A stretch of 64,000 nucleotides of DNA from Georgenia wutianyii. GTDB taxonomy: Bacteria; Actinomycetota; Actinomycetes; Actinomycetales; Actinomycetaceae. The position numbers were made by a program, and so were the translations under genes. This document shows, one piece after another, positions 10,131 to 20,208 of the stretch (position 1 is the first letter of the stretch; each line of letters begins with the position of its first letter). The notes under the pieces are model-generated. The model saw nothing but the letters and a program-made list of their open reading frames with translations. It was not told the origin of the DNA and did not search any database. The stretch is from positions 744,001 to 808,000 of the forward strand of contig NZ_CP040899.1 in assembly GCF_006349365.1 (NCBI RefSeq), given 5' to 3'.

Positions 10131-10775
10131 ATGGATATTGCCGTTGTTGCCCGTAACACCGAGGTGGCGGACCGCTTCCGCGCCCACCTGGAGGACAAGC
10201 TCTCCAAGGTCGAGCAGCTCGCGCCCCGCGCGCGTCGCATCGAGGTGGAGATCACCAAGGAGCAGAACCCGCGGCTCGCCGACAGGGCAGAGCGCGTCGA
10301 GCTCACGGTGGTCGACCGGGGACCGACCATCCGTGCTGAGGCTGCGGCCGACGACAGGTACGCGGCCCTCGACCTGGCAACGACCAAGCTCATGGAGCGA
10401 CTGCGTCGCGCACGCGACCGGCGCAAGAACCACCACCGCCGCGGTGGCGCCAAGCCGATCGCGGACTTCGAGGAGCTCGCACCGGAGCCGGTGGTGGAGG
10501 AGCTGCCCACCACCCCGACCCCGCCGACCGAGCCCGGGGAGGTCGTCGAGGCACAGCTGGGCGACTCGCCCGTCATCGTGCGCCAGAAGCTGCACGACAC
10601 GCAGCCGATGAGCATCGACCAGGCGCTCTACGAGATGGAGCTCGTCGGTCACCCGTTCTACCTCTTCATCGACGAGGAGACCATGCAGCCCTGCGCCGTC
10701 TACCACCGGCACGGCTGGACCTACGGCATCATCCGACTGAACTACGAGGTCGCGGCCAAGGACGCCGCACTCTGA
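10131..10775 (+). CDS. hpf: Ribosome hibernation-promoting factor, long form (HPF/YfiA family)
   Basis: 214 residues from ATG 10131, preceded by GGAGGT. The N-terminal S30AE domain (about 1-105, MDIAVVARNTEVADRFRAHL) binds the 30S decoding centre. An acidic/Pro-rich linker (PTTPTPPTEPGE) follows, then the C-terminal dimerisation domain (about 155-214, MSIDQALYEMELVGHPFYLF and HGWTYGIIRL) that makes 100S ribosome dimers in long-HPF species. Its place before secA is standard for actinobacteria. The leader of about 140 nt with a small ORF suggests extra control. Confidence 0.96.
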   Translation: MDIAVVARNTEVADRFRAHLEDKLSKVEQLAPRARRIEVEITKEQNPRLADRAERVELTVVDRGPTIRAEAAADDRYAALDLATTKLMERLRRARDRRKNHHRRGGAKPIADFEELAPEPVVEELPTTPTPPTEPGEVVEAQLGDSPVIVRQKLHDTQPMSIDQALYEMELVGHPFYLFIDEETMQPCAVYHRHGWTYGIIRLNYEVAAKDAAL

Positions 10776-10782
10776 GTCCGAC

Positions 10783-10813
10783 GGCGGGCCGCGGCACCAC
10801 GCCGCGGCCCGCC
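10783..10813 (+). terminator. Hairpin terminator after hpf
   Basis: Perfect 13-bp stem GGCGGGCCGCGGC (10783-10795), 5-nt loop, GCCGCGGCCCGCC (10801-10813), directly after the hpf stop and before the -10 of the next gene. No U-tract, as usual in this lineage. Confidence 0.8.
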
Positions 10814-10828
10814 GCGTACGCTCCCAGC

Positions 10829-12070
10829 GTGACGCGCACGCTGACCCTCGCCCAGGCACGGCGCACCGCGATCGCCGCGCAGGGGCTGGACCGTCCGCGC
10901 CCGGTCCAGGTGACGATGCGGCACGTCACCGGCACGATCGAGCGGCTCGGGCTGCTCCAGATCGACTCCGTCAACGTCCTGGCCAGGGCGCACCTCCTGC
11001 CGCTCTTCGCCCGCCTCGGCCCCTACGACACGACCCTGCTCGACCGGGCCGCCGGGCGTCACCCGCGGCGCGTCGTCGAGGCGTGGGCGCACGAGGCCTC
11101 CTTCGTCCCGGTGACGACCTACCCGCTCGTGGCCGGCACCCGGCGGCGGTGGGCGGGCATGGACCCGCTCGCCCTCGAGGAGCGCAACCCCGGCCTGCAG
11201 CGCCGCGTCCGCGACATCGTCGCCGCCCGCGGGCCGCTCACCGGTCGCGACGTCGAGGCGCTCGTGGACCCGCTGCACGCGGAACGCTCCGACGGCTGGG
11301 GGTGGCGGTGGAGCGCCGCCAAGGTCGCCCTGGAGACCCTGTTCGACGCCGGTGAGCTCACCGCGTCGTCGCGCAACGCGCAGTTCGAGCGGGTCTACGA
11401 CCTCACCTCCCGCGTCCTGCCCGGGCACGTGCGCGACCAGCCGGCGCCGGACCCGCAGGACGCCGTCCGCGAACTCACCCGGATCGCGGCACGCGCCCAC
11501 GGCGTCGGTACCGTCCGCTGCCTCGCGGACTACTTCCGGATCGGTCAGCGCGCTACCCGCCTCGCGATCGACGAGCTCGTCGAGGAGGGTGAGCTCGTGC
11601 CGGTCACCGTCCCCGGGTGGGGGCGGCCCGCCTGGCTGCACGTCGCCGCCCGTGTGCCCCGGCGCACGGCAGCCCGGGCCCTGCTCGCGCCGTTCGACCC
11701 GCTCGTGTGGGAGCGGCGCCGCGTGCTGGACCTGTTCGGGATGCACTACCGCATCGGCATCTACACCCCCGCCCACCGCCGCACGCACGGGTACTACCCG
11801 CTGCCGTTCCTCCTCGGGGAGCACCTCGTCGCCCGGGTGGACCTCAAGCACGACCGCGACGCCGGACTCGTGCGCGTCCGCGGTGCCTACGCCGAGGAGC
11901 CCGGCCCCGACGCCGCCGCGCGGGCGACGTGGCCGACGCCGCCGGACGTCGTTGCCGGGCTCGCGGCCGAGCTCGCGACGACGGCGCAGTGGCTCGGGGC
12001 GGGCGGGGTCGCCGTCGACGACGACGCCGAGGGAGACCTGGCGCGTCCGCTGCGGGCGGAACTGGACTGA
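10829..12070 (+). CDS. YcaQ-type winged-helix DNA glycosylase (HTH_42 family)
   Basis: 413 residues, close to E. coli YcaQ. GTG 10829 lies 6 nt after TACGCT (10817-10822), so the mRNA is probably leaderless. The motif RLGLLQIDSVNVLARAHLLP carries the Q-x-D catalytic signature of the AlkX/YcaQ branch, as opposed to Q-x-Q in AlkZ. Later blocks are WGWRWSAAKVALETLF, YDLTSRVLP and YPLPFLLGEHLVARVDLKHDR. Family members excise bulky alkyl adducts and unhook DNA crosslinks. No toxin or antibiotic cluster is nearby, so a housekeeping repair role is likely. Confidence 0.88.
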   Translation: MTRTLTLAQARRTAIAAQGLDRPRPVQVTMRHVTGTIERLGLLQIDSVNVLARAHLLPLFARLGPYDTTLLDRAAGRHPRRVVEAWAHEASFVPVTTYPLVAGTRRRWAGMDPLALEERNPGLQRRVRDIVAARGPLTGRDVEALVDPLHAERSDGWGWRWSAAKVALETLFDAGELTASSRNAQFERVYDLTSRVLPGHVRDQPAPDPQDAVRELTRIAARAHGVGTVRCLADYFRIGQRATRLAIDELVEEGELVPVTVPGWGRPAWLHVAARVPRRTAARALLAPFDPLVWERRRVLDLFGMHYRIGIYTPAHRRTHGYYPLPFLLGEHLVARVDLKHDRDAGLVRVRGAYAEEPGPDAAARATWPTPPDVVAGLAAELATTAQWLGAGGVAVDDDAEGDLARPLRAELD

Positions 12071-12175
12071 CTTCGACCGGGGCTGTGTGGCGCTTACCAT
12101 GATGCGAGGTGTGCGCGCAGCCTGTGCGCCCGACGCCGTGCACCGGCGCCGACCGTCGAACGGGAGTAGAACCGC

Positions 12176-15160
<2,985 letters not shown>

Positions 15161-15179
15161 CGGGACGGGCAGATGCACG

Positions 15180-15221
15180 GGGCGCCGGGCGAGCATGGGA
15201 GACCATGCGCGCCCGGCGCCC
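15180..15221 (+). terminator. Long compound hairpin after secA
   Basis: Outer arms GGGCGCCGGGC (15180-15190) and GCCCGGCGCCC (15211-15221) enclose an inner stem GCATGG/CCATGC with loop GAGA. Located about 20 nt after the secA stop; likely intrinsic terminator. Confidence 0.75.
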
Positions 15222-15259
15222 TCGTCTCTGCCCCCGGTGGCCCACCGCACAGGGCCGAC

Positions 15260-15285
15260 GGAATAGACCCAGGGGTGACCGGGTT
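15260..15285 (+). promoter_or_regulatory. SigR-type promoter (GGAAT-N18-GTT) before the monooxygenase operon
   Basis: GGAAT at 15260-15264 and GTT at 15283-15285 are separated by exactly 18 nt, matching the actinobacterial SigR/SigH consensus. It lies 48 nt before ATG 15333. The same element, same spacing, precedes sigR (30988) and ssrA (35170) in this window. Confidence 0.7.
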
Positions 15286-15332
15286 GGGACGGCTGTACAT
15301 GCAAACGCATCGACTGAGGAGCTGACGCCACC

Positions 15333-16520
15333 ATGCAGTTCGGAATCTTCACGGTCAGTGACGTCACGACCGACCCGACGACCGGGCGCACGCCCGACGA
15401 CACCGAGCGCGTGCGGTCGATCCTCACGATCGCGCAGCACGCCGACGAGGCCGGCCTCGACGTCTTCGCCACCGGCGAGCACCACAACCCGCCCTTCGTC
15501 GCCTCCTCGCCGACGACGCTGCTCGGCTACCTCGCGGGCACGACGAAGAACATCGTCCTGTCCACGGCGACGACGCTCATCACGACGAACGACCCGGTGA
15601 AGATCGCGGAGGACTACGCGATGCTCCAGGTCATCAGCAACGGCCGGATGGACCTCATGATGGGGCGCGGCAACACCGGCCCCGTCTACCCGTGGTTCGG
15701 CAAGGACATCCGCCAGGGCGTCAACCTCGCCATCGAGAACTACGCGCTGCTGCGCCGGCTGTGGGACGAGGAGGTCGTGGACTGGCAGGGCAAGTTCCGT
15801 ACCCCGCTCCAGGGCTTCACCGCCACGCCCCGCCCGCTCGACGGCGTCGCGCCCTTCGTGTGGCACGGGTCCATCCGCACCCCCGAGATCGCCGAGCAGG
15901 CCGCGTACTACGGCGACGGCTTCCTCCACAACAACATCTTCTGGCCCATGGAGCACACGGCCCGGATGGTCGAGTACTACCGCCGGCGCTACGAGCACTA
16001 CGGCCACGGCCGCGCCGACCAGGCGATCGTCGGCCTCGGCGGACAGTTCTTCGCACGGAGGAACTCCCAGGACGCGTGGAACGAGTTCCGCCCGTACTTC
16101 GACAAGGCCCCGGTCTACGGCCACGGGCCCACGATGGAGGACTTCACCCGCGAGACGCCGCTGACCGTGGGCTCCCCGCAGCAGGTCATCGACCGGTACG
16201 CCGCGATGCGCGACGTCGTGGGGGACTACCAGCGTCAGCTCTTCCTCATCGACCACGCCGGTCTGCCGCTCAAGACGGTCCTCGAGCAGATCGACATCCT
16301 CGCCGAGGAGATCGTCCCGGCGCTGCGCGCCGAGCTCGAGTCCAAGCGGCCCGCGCACGTGCCCTCCGACCCGCCGAGCCACGCCGAGCGCGTCGCCAAG
16401 GCGCGGGCCGCCGGCACGGCCCAGGACCAGCACGTGGCCGGGGAGGACCGCTGGACCGGTCGCACCGCCGAGGACGACGTCGCGCAGCCCGCGGGCCGCG
16501 GCGCAGCCTTCGGGCTGTGA
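15333..16520 (+). CDS. LLM-class FMN-dependent luciferase-like monooxygenase (CE1758 type)
   Basis: 395 residues from ATG 15333 (GAGGAG upstream). A bacterial-luciferase TIM-barrel is seen from MQFGIFTVSD through GEHHNPPF, RMDLMMGRGNTGPVYPWFG and GSPQQVIDRY. The charged C-terminal 50 residues are extra. The pairing with the FMN reductase 12 nt downstream is the hallmark of the CE1758/CE1759 gene pair of actinobacteria, whose substrate is unknown. The reductase would supply reduced FMN. The SigR-type promoter upstream suggests induction by thiol/electrophile stress (inference). Confidence 0.88.
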   Translation: MQFGIFTVSDVTTDPTTGRTPDDTERVRSILTIAQHADEAGLDVFATGEHHNPPFVASSPTTLLGYLAGTTKNIVLSTATTLITTNDPVKIAEDYAMLQVISNGRMDLMMGRGNTGPVYPWFGKDIRQGVNLAIENYALLRRLWDEEVVDWQGKFRTPLQGFTATPRPLDGVAPFVWHGSIRTPEIAEQAAYYGDGFLHNNIFWPMEHTARMVEYYRRRYEHYGHGRADQAIVGLGGQFFARRNSQDAWNEFRPYFDKAPVYGHGPTMEDFTRETPLTVGSPQQVIDRYAAMRDVVGDYQRQLFLIDHAGLPLKTVLEQIDILAEEIVPALRAELESKRPAHVPSDPPSHAERVAKARAAGTAQDQHVAGEDRWTGRTAEDDVAQPAGRGAAFGL

Positions 16521-16531
16521 GAGGAGCAGAC

Positions 16532-17152
16532 ATGAGCACGCGCACCATCGCCGTCGTCTCGGCCGGTCTCGGCCGCCCGTCCGCCACCCGGCTGCTCGCC
16601 GACCGGCTGGCGCAGGCGACGACCGACGCGCTCGCGGAGCGAGGCGTCACCGCCGAGGTCGTCACCTACGAGCTGCGGAGCCTCGCGCACGAGATCACCG
16701 ACGCCATGCTCGCCGGCTTCCCCTCCGGGGAGCTGCGGACGGCGCTGGAGACGGTCGCCCGGGCCGCCGGCGTCATCGCCGTCACCCCGATCTTCACGAC
16801 GAGCGCGTCCGGGCTGTTCAAGTCCTTCGTCGACGTCGTGGACAAGGACGCGCTGCGGGGGACGCCCGTGCTCATCGGCGCCACGGGCGGCACGCCCCGC
16901 CACTCCCTCGCCACCGAGTACGCGATCCGGCCGCTGTTCACCTACCTGCACGCCGACACCGTCACCACGGCGGTCTTCGCCGCCACCGACGACTGGGCGG
17001 GGGAGGCGGACGACGTCAACCCGCTGCCCGAGCGCATCCGCCGGGCCGGCGTCGAGCTGGCCGAGAAGGTGGTCGCGCGCCCTGAGCGGTCGGGGGCGGC
17101 CGACGGCTTCGACGCGACCCCCGACTTCGCCTCGCTCCTCGACCGCCTCTGA
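16532..17152 (+). CDS. NAD(P)H-dependent FMN reductase (CE1759 type)
   Basis: 206 residues from ATG 16532 with GAGGAG just upstream, 11 nt after the monooxygenase stop. Flavodoxin-like fold: TIAVVSAGLGRPSATRLLAD (phosphate-binding loop), then VIAVTPIFTTSASGLFKSFVDVVD and PVLIGATGGTPRHS. Supplies reduced flavin to the co-transcribed monooxygenase; this partnership is known for the family and supported here by operon structure. Followed by an 18-bp repeat array. Confidence 0.9.
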   Translation: MSTRTIAVVSAGLGRPSATRLLADRLAQATTDALAERGVTAEVVTYELRSLAHEITDAMLAGFPSGELRTALETVARAAGVIAVTPIFTTSASGLFKSFVDVVDKDALRGTPVLIGATGGTPRHSLATEYAIRPLFTYLHADTVTTAVFAATDDWAGEADDVNPLPERIRRAGVELAEKVVARPERSGAADGFDATPDFASLLDRL

Positions 17153-17196
17153 CGGTCGCGCCGCGTGCCCCGGGGTCCTGTGGCCCGGGCCACGCG

Positions 17197-17265
17197 GCGG
17201 ACGTCGGCTGTGCGGAAGTCGGCTGTCGGGAGGAAGTCGGCTGTCGGGCGGAAGTCGGCTGTCGG
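17197..17265 (-). repeat. Tandem array of four 18-bp repeats, inverted orientation
   Basis: Units at 17197 (15 nt, GCGGACGTCGGCTGT), 17212, 17230 and 17248 read GCGGAAGTCGGCTGTCGG on the plus strand, the reverse complement of the unit at 8811. Lies 44 nt after the FMN reductase stop and 11 nt before the end of the convergent Rv3235-family gene. Confidence 0.93.
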
Positions 17266-17276
17266 GGCGGGGGTGG

Positions 17277-17750
17277 TCAGCCGATCTCGAGGGCGGTGGC
17301 GCGCCAGCGGCCGCGGTGGCACTCCACCCGGACTGCGGCCGCCCGGATCCGCACGCCGTCGTGGACGACGACGGCGGCCTCGTGGACCCCGGGCCGCACC
17401 TGCGTGCAGCGCACCCGCCGCACCCGGGCGCACAGCGCGGGGTCCGGCCGCCCGAGGACCCGCACGGCCAGGCCGGCGCGCCGGGCGAGCTGGTCGTACA
17501 GCTCGGCGGACAGCCACCGGGTGAGCTGGGCGGTGGGCCGGCTGCCGGTGAGCACCTCGACAGCTGCCCGCACGAGGGTCGCCGCCCACGGGGCGACCGG
17601 GGGGAGCTGGTCGAGGTCCGGCTCGGTCTCCGGCTCGACGGCCCCGGGCTCCGTCTCGGCGCTGAAGCGCACCCTGTCCCAGGGGCGGGCGCCGTCCGGT
17701 GGTCGGCTGGTCGGGGCGTGGCGGGGGGCGAGGGTGGTGGGAGCGGTCAT
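17277..17750 (-). CDS. Rv3235 family protein (DUF6459 type)
   Basis: 157 residues from ATG 17748-17750, overlapping the upstream LysM stop as ATGA. A Pro-rich N-terminus leads into WAATLVRAAVEVLTGSRPTAQLTRWLSAELYDQLARR, the conserved core of Rv3235-family proteins, then a beta-rich C-terminal part. Rv3235 lies near secA in mycobacteria too. The C-terminal half resembles the adaptor-like domains described for this family, but no function is established. Coupled with the LysM gene. Confidence 0.8.
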   Translation of the reverse strand: MTAPTTLAPRHAPTSRPPDGARPWDRVRFSAETEPGAVEPETEPDLDQLPPVAPWAATLVRAAVEVLTGSRPTAQLTRWLSAELYDQLARRAGLAVRVLGRPDPALCARVRRVRCTQVRPGVHEAAVVVHDGVRIRAAAVRVECHRGRWRATALEIG

Positions 17751-18574
17751 GGCACGTCCTTCGGTTCGGGGGCCTGGAGCAGCTGGCCCGGGTGGATGAG
17801 TCCGGGGTCGGCGCCGACGACGTCGCGGTTGGCCTCGTACCAGCGAGGCCACTCCGCGGCGACGTCCGCCACCGTGGCGCCGGGGCCCAGGTGGCGGGCG
17901 GCCACCGCCCACAGCGAGTCGCCCGGCCGGACGACGTAGGACTCGTCCGCGAGGTCGGTGTGCGCGGCCGGCGCGCTGACGGGGGCGGCGACGCCAGGAG
18001 GGGCCGTGGCCCCTGGCGCCGAGGTGGCCTGCGCCGCTGGTGGCCAGGCTGCTGCGGGCTCGCTCGGCGCAGGTGTGGCGGGGTGCGTTGGGCCTTCGTC
18101 CTGCGGGACCGGTTCACCGTCCGGCTCGGAGGCGCCGTCGTCCGTGGGGGGTGCGGACGACGGCGCCTCCGAGCCGCCGGGGAGGGTCTGGGTGACGACG
18201 GTGCCCGGGCGCAGGTCCTGGGGCACGACGTCCTCGGGCGCGGCCGTCGCGGGCAGCGCGCCGAGGCTGATCCCGGCTCCGGCGACCACCGCGCACCGCA
18301 CCGCGGGTGCCCCGTAACGCCGGACGGCGGCGGCGAGAACCGCGGCGAGCCGAGGCGCCCTCCGCGAGAGTCGCGCCGCGTCGGCCAGCGCCGCCGCGCT
18401 CGCGGAGAGGGCGTACCACGCCGCGACGAGCGTGCCGGTGGCCGCCGCCCCGAGCGCGACCGCCTCGTCCACCCCGCCGACGCCGCCGGCGAGCAGAGCG
18501 GCCGTGTGCTGGGCCAGCAGCGCCGCGCCGACGGCGCCGAGTGCCGCGACGAGCACGAGGCGGAGCAGTCCCAT
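17747..18574 (-). CDS. LysM peptidoglycan-binding domain membrane protein
   Basis: 275 residues from ATG 18572-18574 (AGGGG upstream); an in-frame start at 18634 would add 20 residues across an AT-rich repeat and is less likely. Two to three hydrophobic segments occupy the first 120 residues (LLRLVLVAALGAVGAALLA; AGAGISLGALPATA). A long Pro/Ala/Ser linker follows, then a C-terminal LysM domain (SYVVRPGDSLWAVAARHLGP to HPGQLLQAP). Anchored to the membrane with a wall-binding tail. Forms a two-gene operon with the Rv3235-family gene. Confidence 0.85.
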   Translation of the reverse strand: MGLLRLVLVAALGAVGAALLAQHTAALLAGGVGGVDEAVALGAAATGTLVAAWYALSASAAALADAARLSRRAPRLAAVLAAAVRRYGAPAVRCAVVAGAGISLGALPATAAPEDVVPQDLRPGTVVTQTLPGGSEAPSSAPPTDDGASEPDGEPVPQDEGPTHPATPAPSEPAAAWPPAAQATSAPGATAPPGVAAPVSAPAAHTDLADESYVVRPGDSLWAVAARHLGPGATVADVAAEWPRWYEANRDVVGADPGLIHPGQLLQAPEPKDVP

Positions 18575-18593
18575 GTTGGCCCCTGATGAGTGC

Positions 18594-18623
18594 GGTTGAT
18601 GTCGTTTGACAGCGTTTGATGTG
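18594..18623. promoter_or_regulatory. Three head-to-tail 10-bp repeats upstream of the LysM gene
   Basis: GGTTGATGTC (18594), GTTTGACAGC (18604) and GTTTGATGTG (18614) are adjacent 10-mers in an unusually AT-rich island, in phase with one DNA turn. They lie 20-50 bp upstream of the LysM start and about 95 bp upstream of the divergent gene. Candidate operator for a cooperative direct-repeat-binding regulator. Confidence 0.45.
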
Positions 18624-18716
18624 CTGTGGCTCACATGTGTACGCCCAGCGGGAGAGGTTGTCCAGGGCGGGGCCGGAACCTGTGGACGCGACGGGCGGCG
18701 GCACTACCGTGGGGCG

Positions 18717-19226
18717 ATGCGCTGGGAGTCCCTCTTCGACGACCTCGAGAGCCAGTTCGCCCACGCGGAGCGCAGGCTCCAGGACGACGAGGTGCTCGAC
18801 CTCGCCGAGGCCGAGCTCGCGCAGGTCTCCCTCGCGGACCGTTTGCGTGCGTGCCTGGGCGGGCAGCTCACCGTCCGCCTGCGCGACGGCAGCGACGTCG
18901 CCGGCACGGTCGTGGACGCCGCCGTCCAGTGGCTGCTCCTGGCCGACGGCGGACGGCGCGTGCTCGTCCCTGCCTCGGCCGTGGCGGCGGTGCGCTCACT
19001 GGGTCACGCGGCTCCGGAGGCGCCCGTCGTCGAGCGGCGGCTGCGCCTCACCCATGTGCTGCGCGCACTGGCGCGGGAGGAGGTGCCCGTCGTCGTCCGC
19101 ACGACGGCGGGGGACTACGCGGGGCGGCTCGTCCGGGTGGCGGCGGACCACGTCGAGCTCGACGACGGCGTCGCCCTCGCGCTCGCCCACGTCCTCACGG
19201 TGCGCACGGCACCGGTCAGTCGCTGA
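18717..19226 (+). CDS. Conserved hypothetical protein with two SH3-barrel-like repeats
   Basis: 169 residues from ATG 18717, 6 nt after TACCGT (18705-18710), so probably leaderless. An acidic helical N-terminus (MRWESLFDDLESQFAHAERR) precedes two similar beta-rich segments: LTVRLRDGSDVAGTVVDAAV and then VPVVVRTTAGDYAGRLVRVA. Each has the five-strand pattern of Sm/SH3-like barrels. I do not recognise a characterised family; proteins of this kind are common in actinobacteria as hypothetical proteins. Ends convergently, overlapping the HTH gene by 11 bp. Confidence 0.75.
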   Translation: MRWESLFDDLESQFAHAERRLQDDEVLDLAEAELAQVSLADRLRACLGGQLTVRLRDGSDVAGTVVDAAVQWLLLADGGRRVLVPASAVAAVRSLGHAAPEAPVVERRLRLTHVLRALAREEVPVVVRTTAGDYAGRLVRVAADHVELDDGVALALAHVLTVRTAPVSR

Positions 19227-19431
19227 GCTCCTGCCCGCCCGCCACGGCGGAGCGGGTCTTGGCGTACTGGCGCTGGATGTAGTCCTCGAGGACGACGGCC
19301 TCCACGCGCCACATGCCGCGGCCACCCACCTGGATGGCCGGCAGCTCGCCAGTGCGCACGAGCGTGCGCGCCTGCGCGACCGAGATGGACAGCTCCTCCG
19401 CGACGTCGGCGAGGGTGAGGAAGCGAGCCAT
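19216..19431 (-). CDS. Small helix-turn-helix protein (HTH_17/excisionase-like, BldC-related)
   Basis: 71 residues from ATG 19429-19431 (a GTG two codons earlier is also possible). MARFLTLADVAEELSISVAQARTLVRTGELP is a MerR-like winged helix-turn-helix, followed by GGRGMWRVEAVVLEDYIQRQYA. The family includes BldC of Streptomyces, which binds direct repeats cooperatively, and phage excisionases; no phage genes are near, so a chromosomal regulator is more likely. The 10-bp direct repeats 600 bp away are a natural candidate target (inference). Confidence 0.82.
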   Translation of the reverse strand: MARFLTLADVAEELSISVAQARTLVRTGELPAIQVGGRGMWRVEAVVLEDYIQRQYAKTRSAVAGGQELSD

Positions 19432-19566
19432 GGGCACAGTGTCTCACCGTGCCCGTCGGCACGGCCGCAGCCTGTGGACGGTGTCCCGGGCCGGAATTCC
19501 TGTGGAGAACGCGCACGCGGGCCGAGCCGAGCGGGCACCATGGGCCCAAGCACGGGAGGGAGTGCG

Positions 19567-20208
19567 ATGAGCGACGACGGCGTGCAGCGGCTGCGGAGGC
19601 CCACCTGGCGTGACCCGCGGCTCGGGGTGGGGGTCCTCCTCGTCGCCGCGTCGGTGACGCTCGGCAGCTGGGCGGTGGCCCGGGCGGACCGGACGACGGA
19701 GGTCCTCGTCGCCGTCGAGACCCTGGCCCCGGGGGACCTCCTGTCCGCCGCCGACCTGCGCCCCCACGCCGTGCGGCCCGACGGCCTGGGCGACACCTAC
19801 CTCGCCGCCGGCGCCGACCTGCCCGCCGACGCCGTCGTCACCCGCGTCGTCGGGGCCGGGGAGCTCGTCCCGGCCTCGGCGGTGGGCAGCGCCGCCGACG
19901 TCGCGCTGCGCCCCGTCGTCGTGTCGATGCCAGGCCCGCCCCCGAGCGGCGTCGCCAAGGGCGCCGTCGTCGACCTGTGGCACACCGCCGTGGCCGCGAC
20001 CGGGCTCGAGGCGCAGCCCGAGGAGCCCCGGCTGCTCGCCGAGCGGCTCGTCGTCTCCGACCTCCTCGAGGCCGACTCGCTGTTCGCCGCCGCGGGCGGA
20101 TCGGCCGTGCAGGTCCTCGTCACGCAGGACGACCTGCCCGACGTGCTCGCGGCCGTCGCCGGGGACGGGGAGATCGTCGTCGTGCCGGTCCCGGGCGCGG
20201 GCCCGTGA
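19567..20208 (+). CDS. SAF-domain protein (CpaB/RcpC-like)
   Basis: 213 residues from ATG 19567 (GGGAGGG 8 nt upstream). One membrane helix (about 20-38, LGVGVLLVAASVTLGSWAV) is followed by a SAF domain: VLVAVETLAPGDLLSAADLR, then VVTRVVGAGELVPASAVG. SAF domains occur in CpaB, the Flp/Tad pilus periplasmic protein. It overlaps the CpaE-like gene by GTGA, but no TadA ATPase, secretin or pilin gene is in the window, so a complete pilus is not supported. Confidence 0.8.
   Translation: MSDDGVQRLRRPTWRDPRLGVGVLLVAASVTLGSWAVARADRTTEVLVAVETLAPGDLLSAADLRPHAVRPDGLGDTYLAAGADLPADAVVTRVVGAGELVPASAVGSAADVALRPVVVSMPGPPPSGVAKGAVVDLWHTAVAATGLEAQPEEPRLLAERLVVSDLLEADSLFAAAGGSAVQVLVTQDDLPDVLAAVAGDGEIVVVPVPGAGP

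Noticed and set aside
18606..18634. Perfect -35 TTGACA at 18606-18611 as promoter for the plus-strand gene
   Set aside because: No acceptable -10 occurs 16-18 bp downstream; the gene has a better leaderless -10 at 18705.
19216..19431. Excisionase of an integrated element
   Set aside because: No integrase, attachment repeat or phage gene within reach; more like BldC-type regulators.
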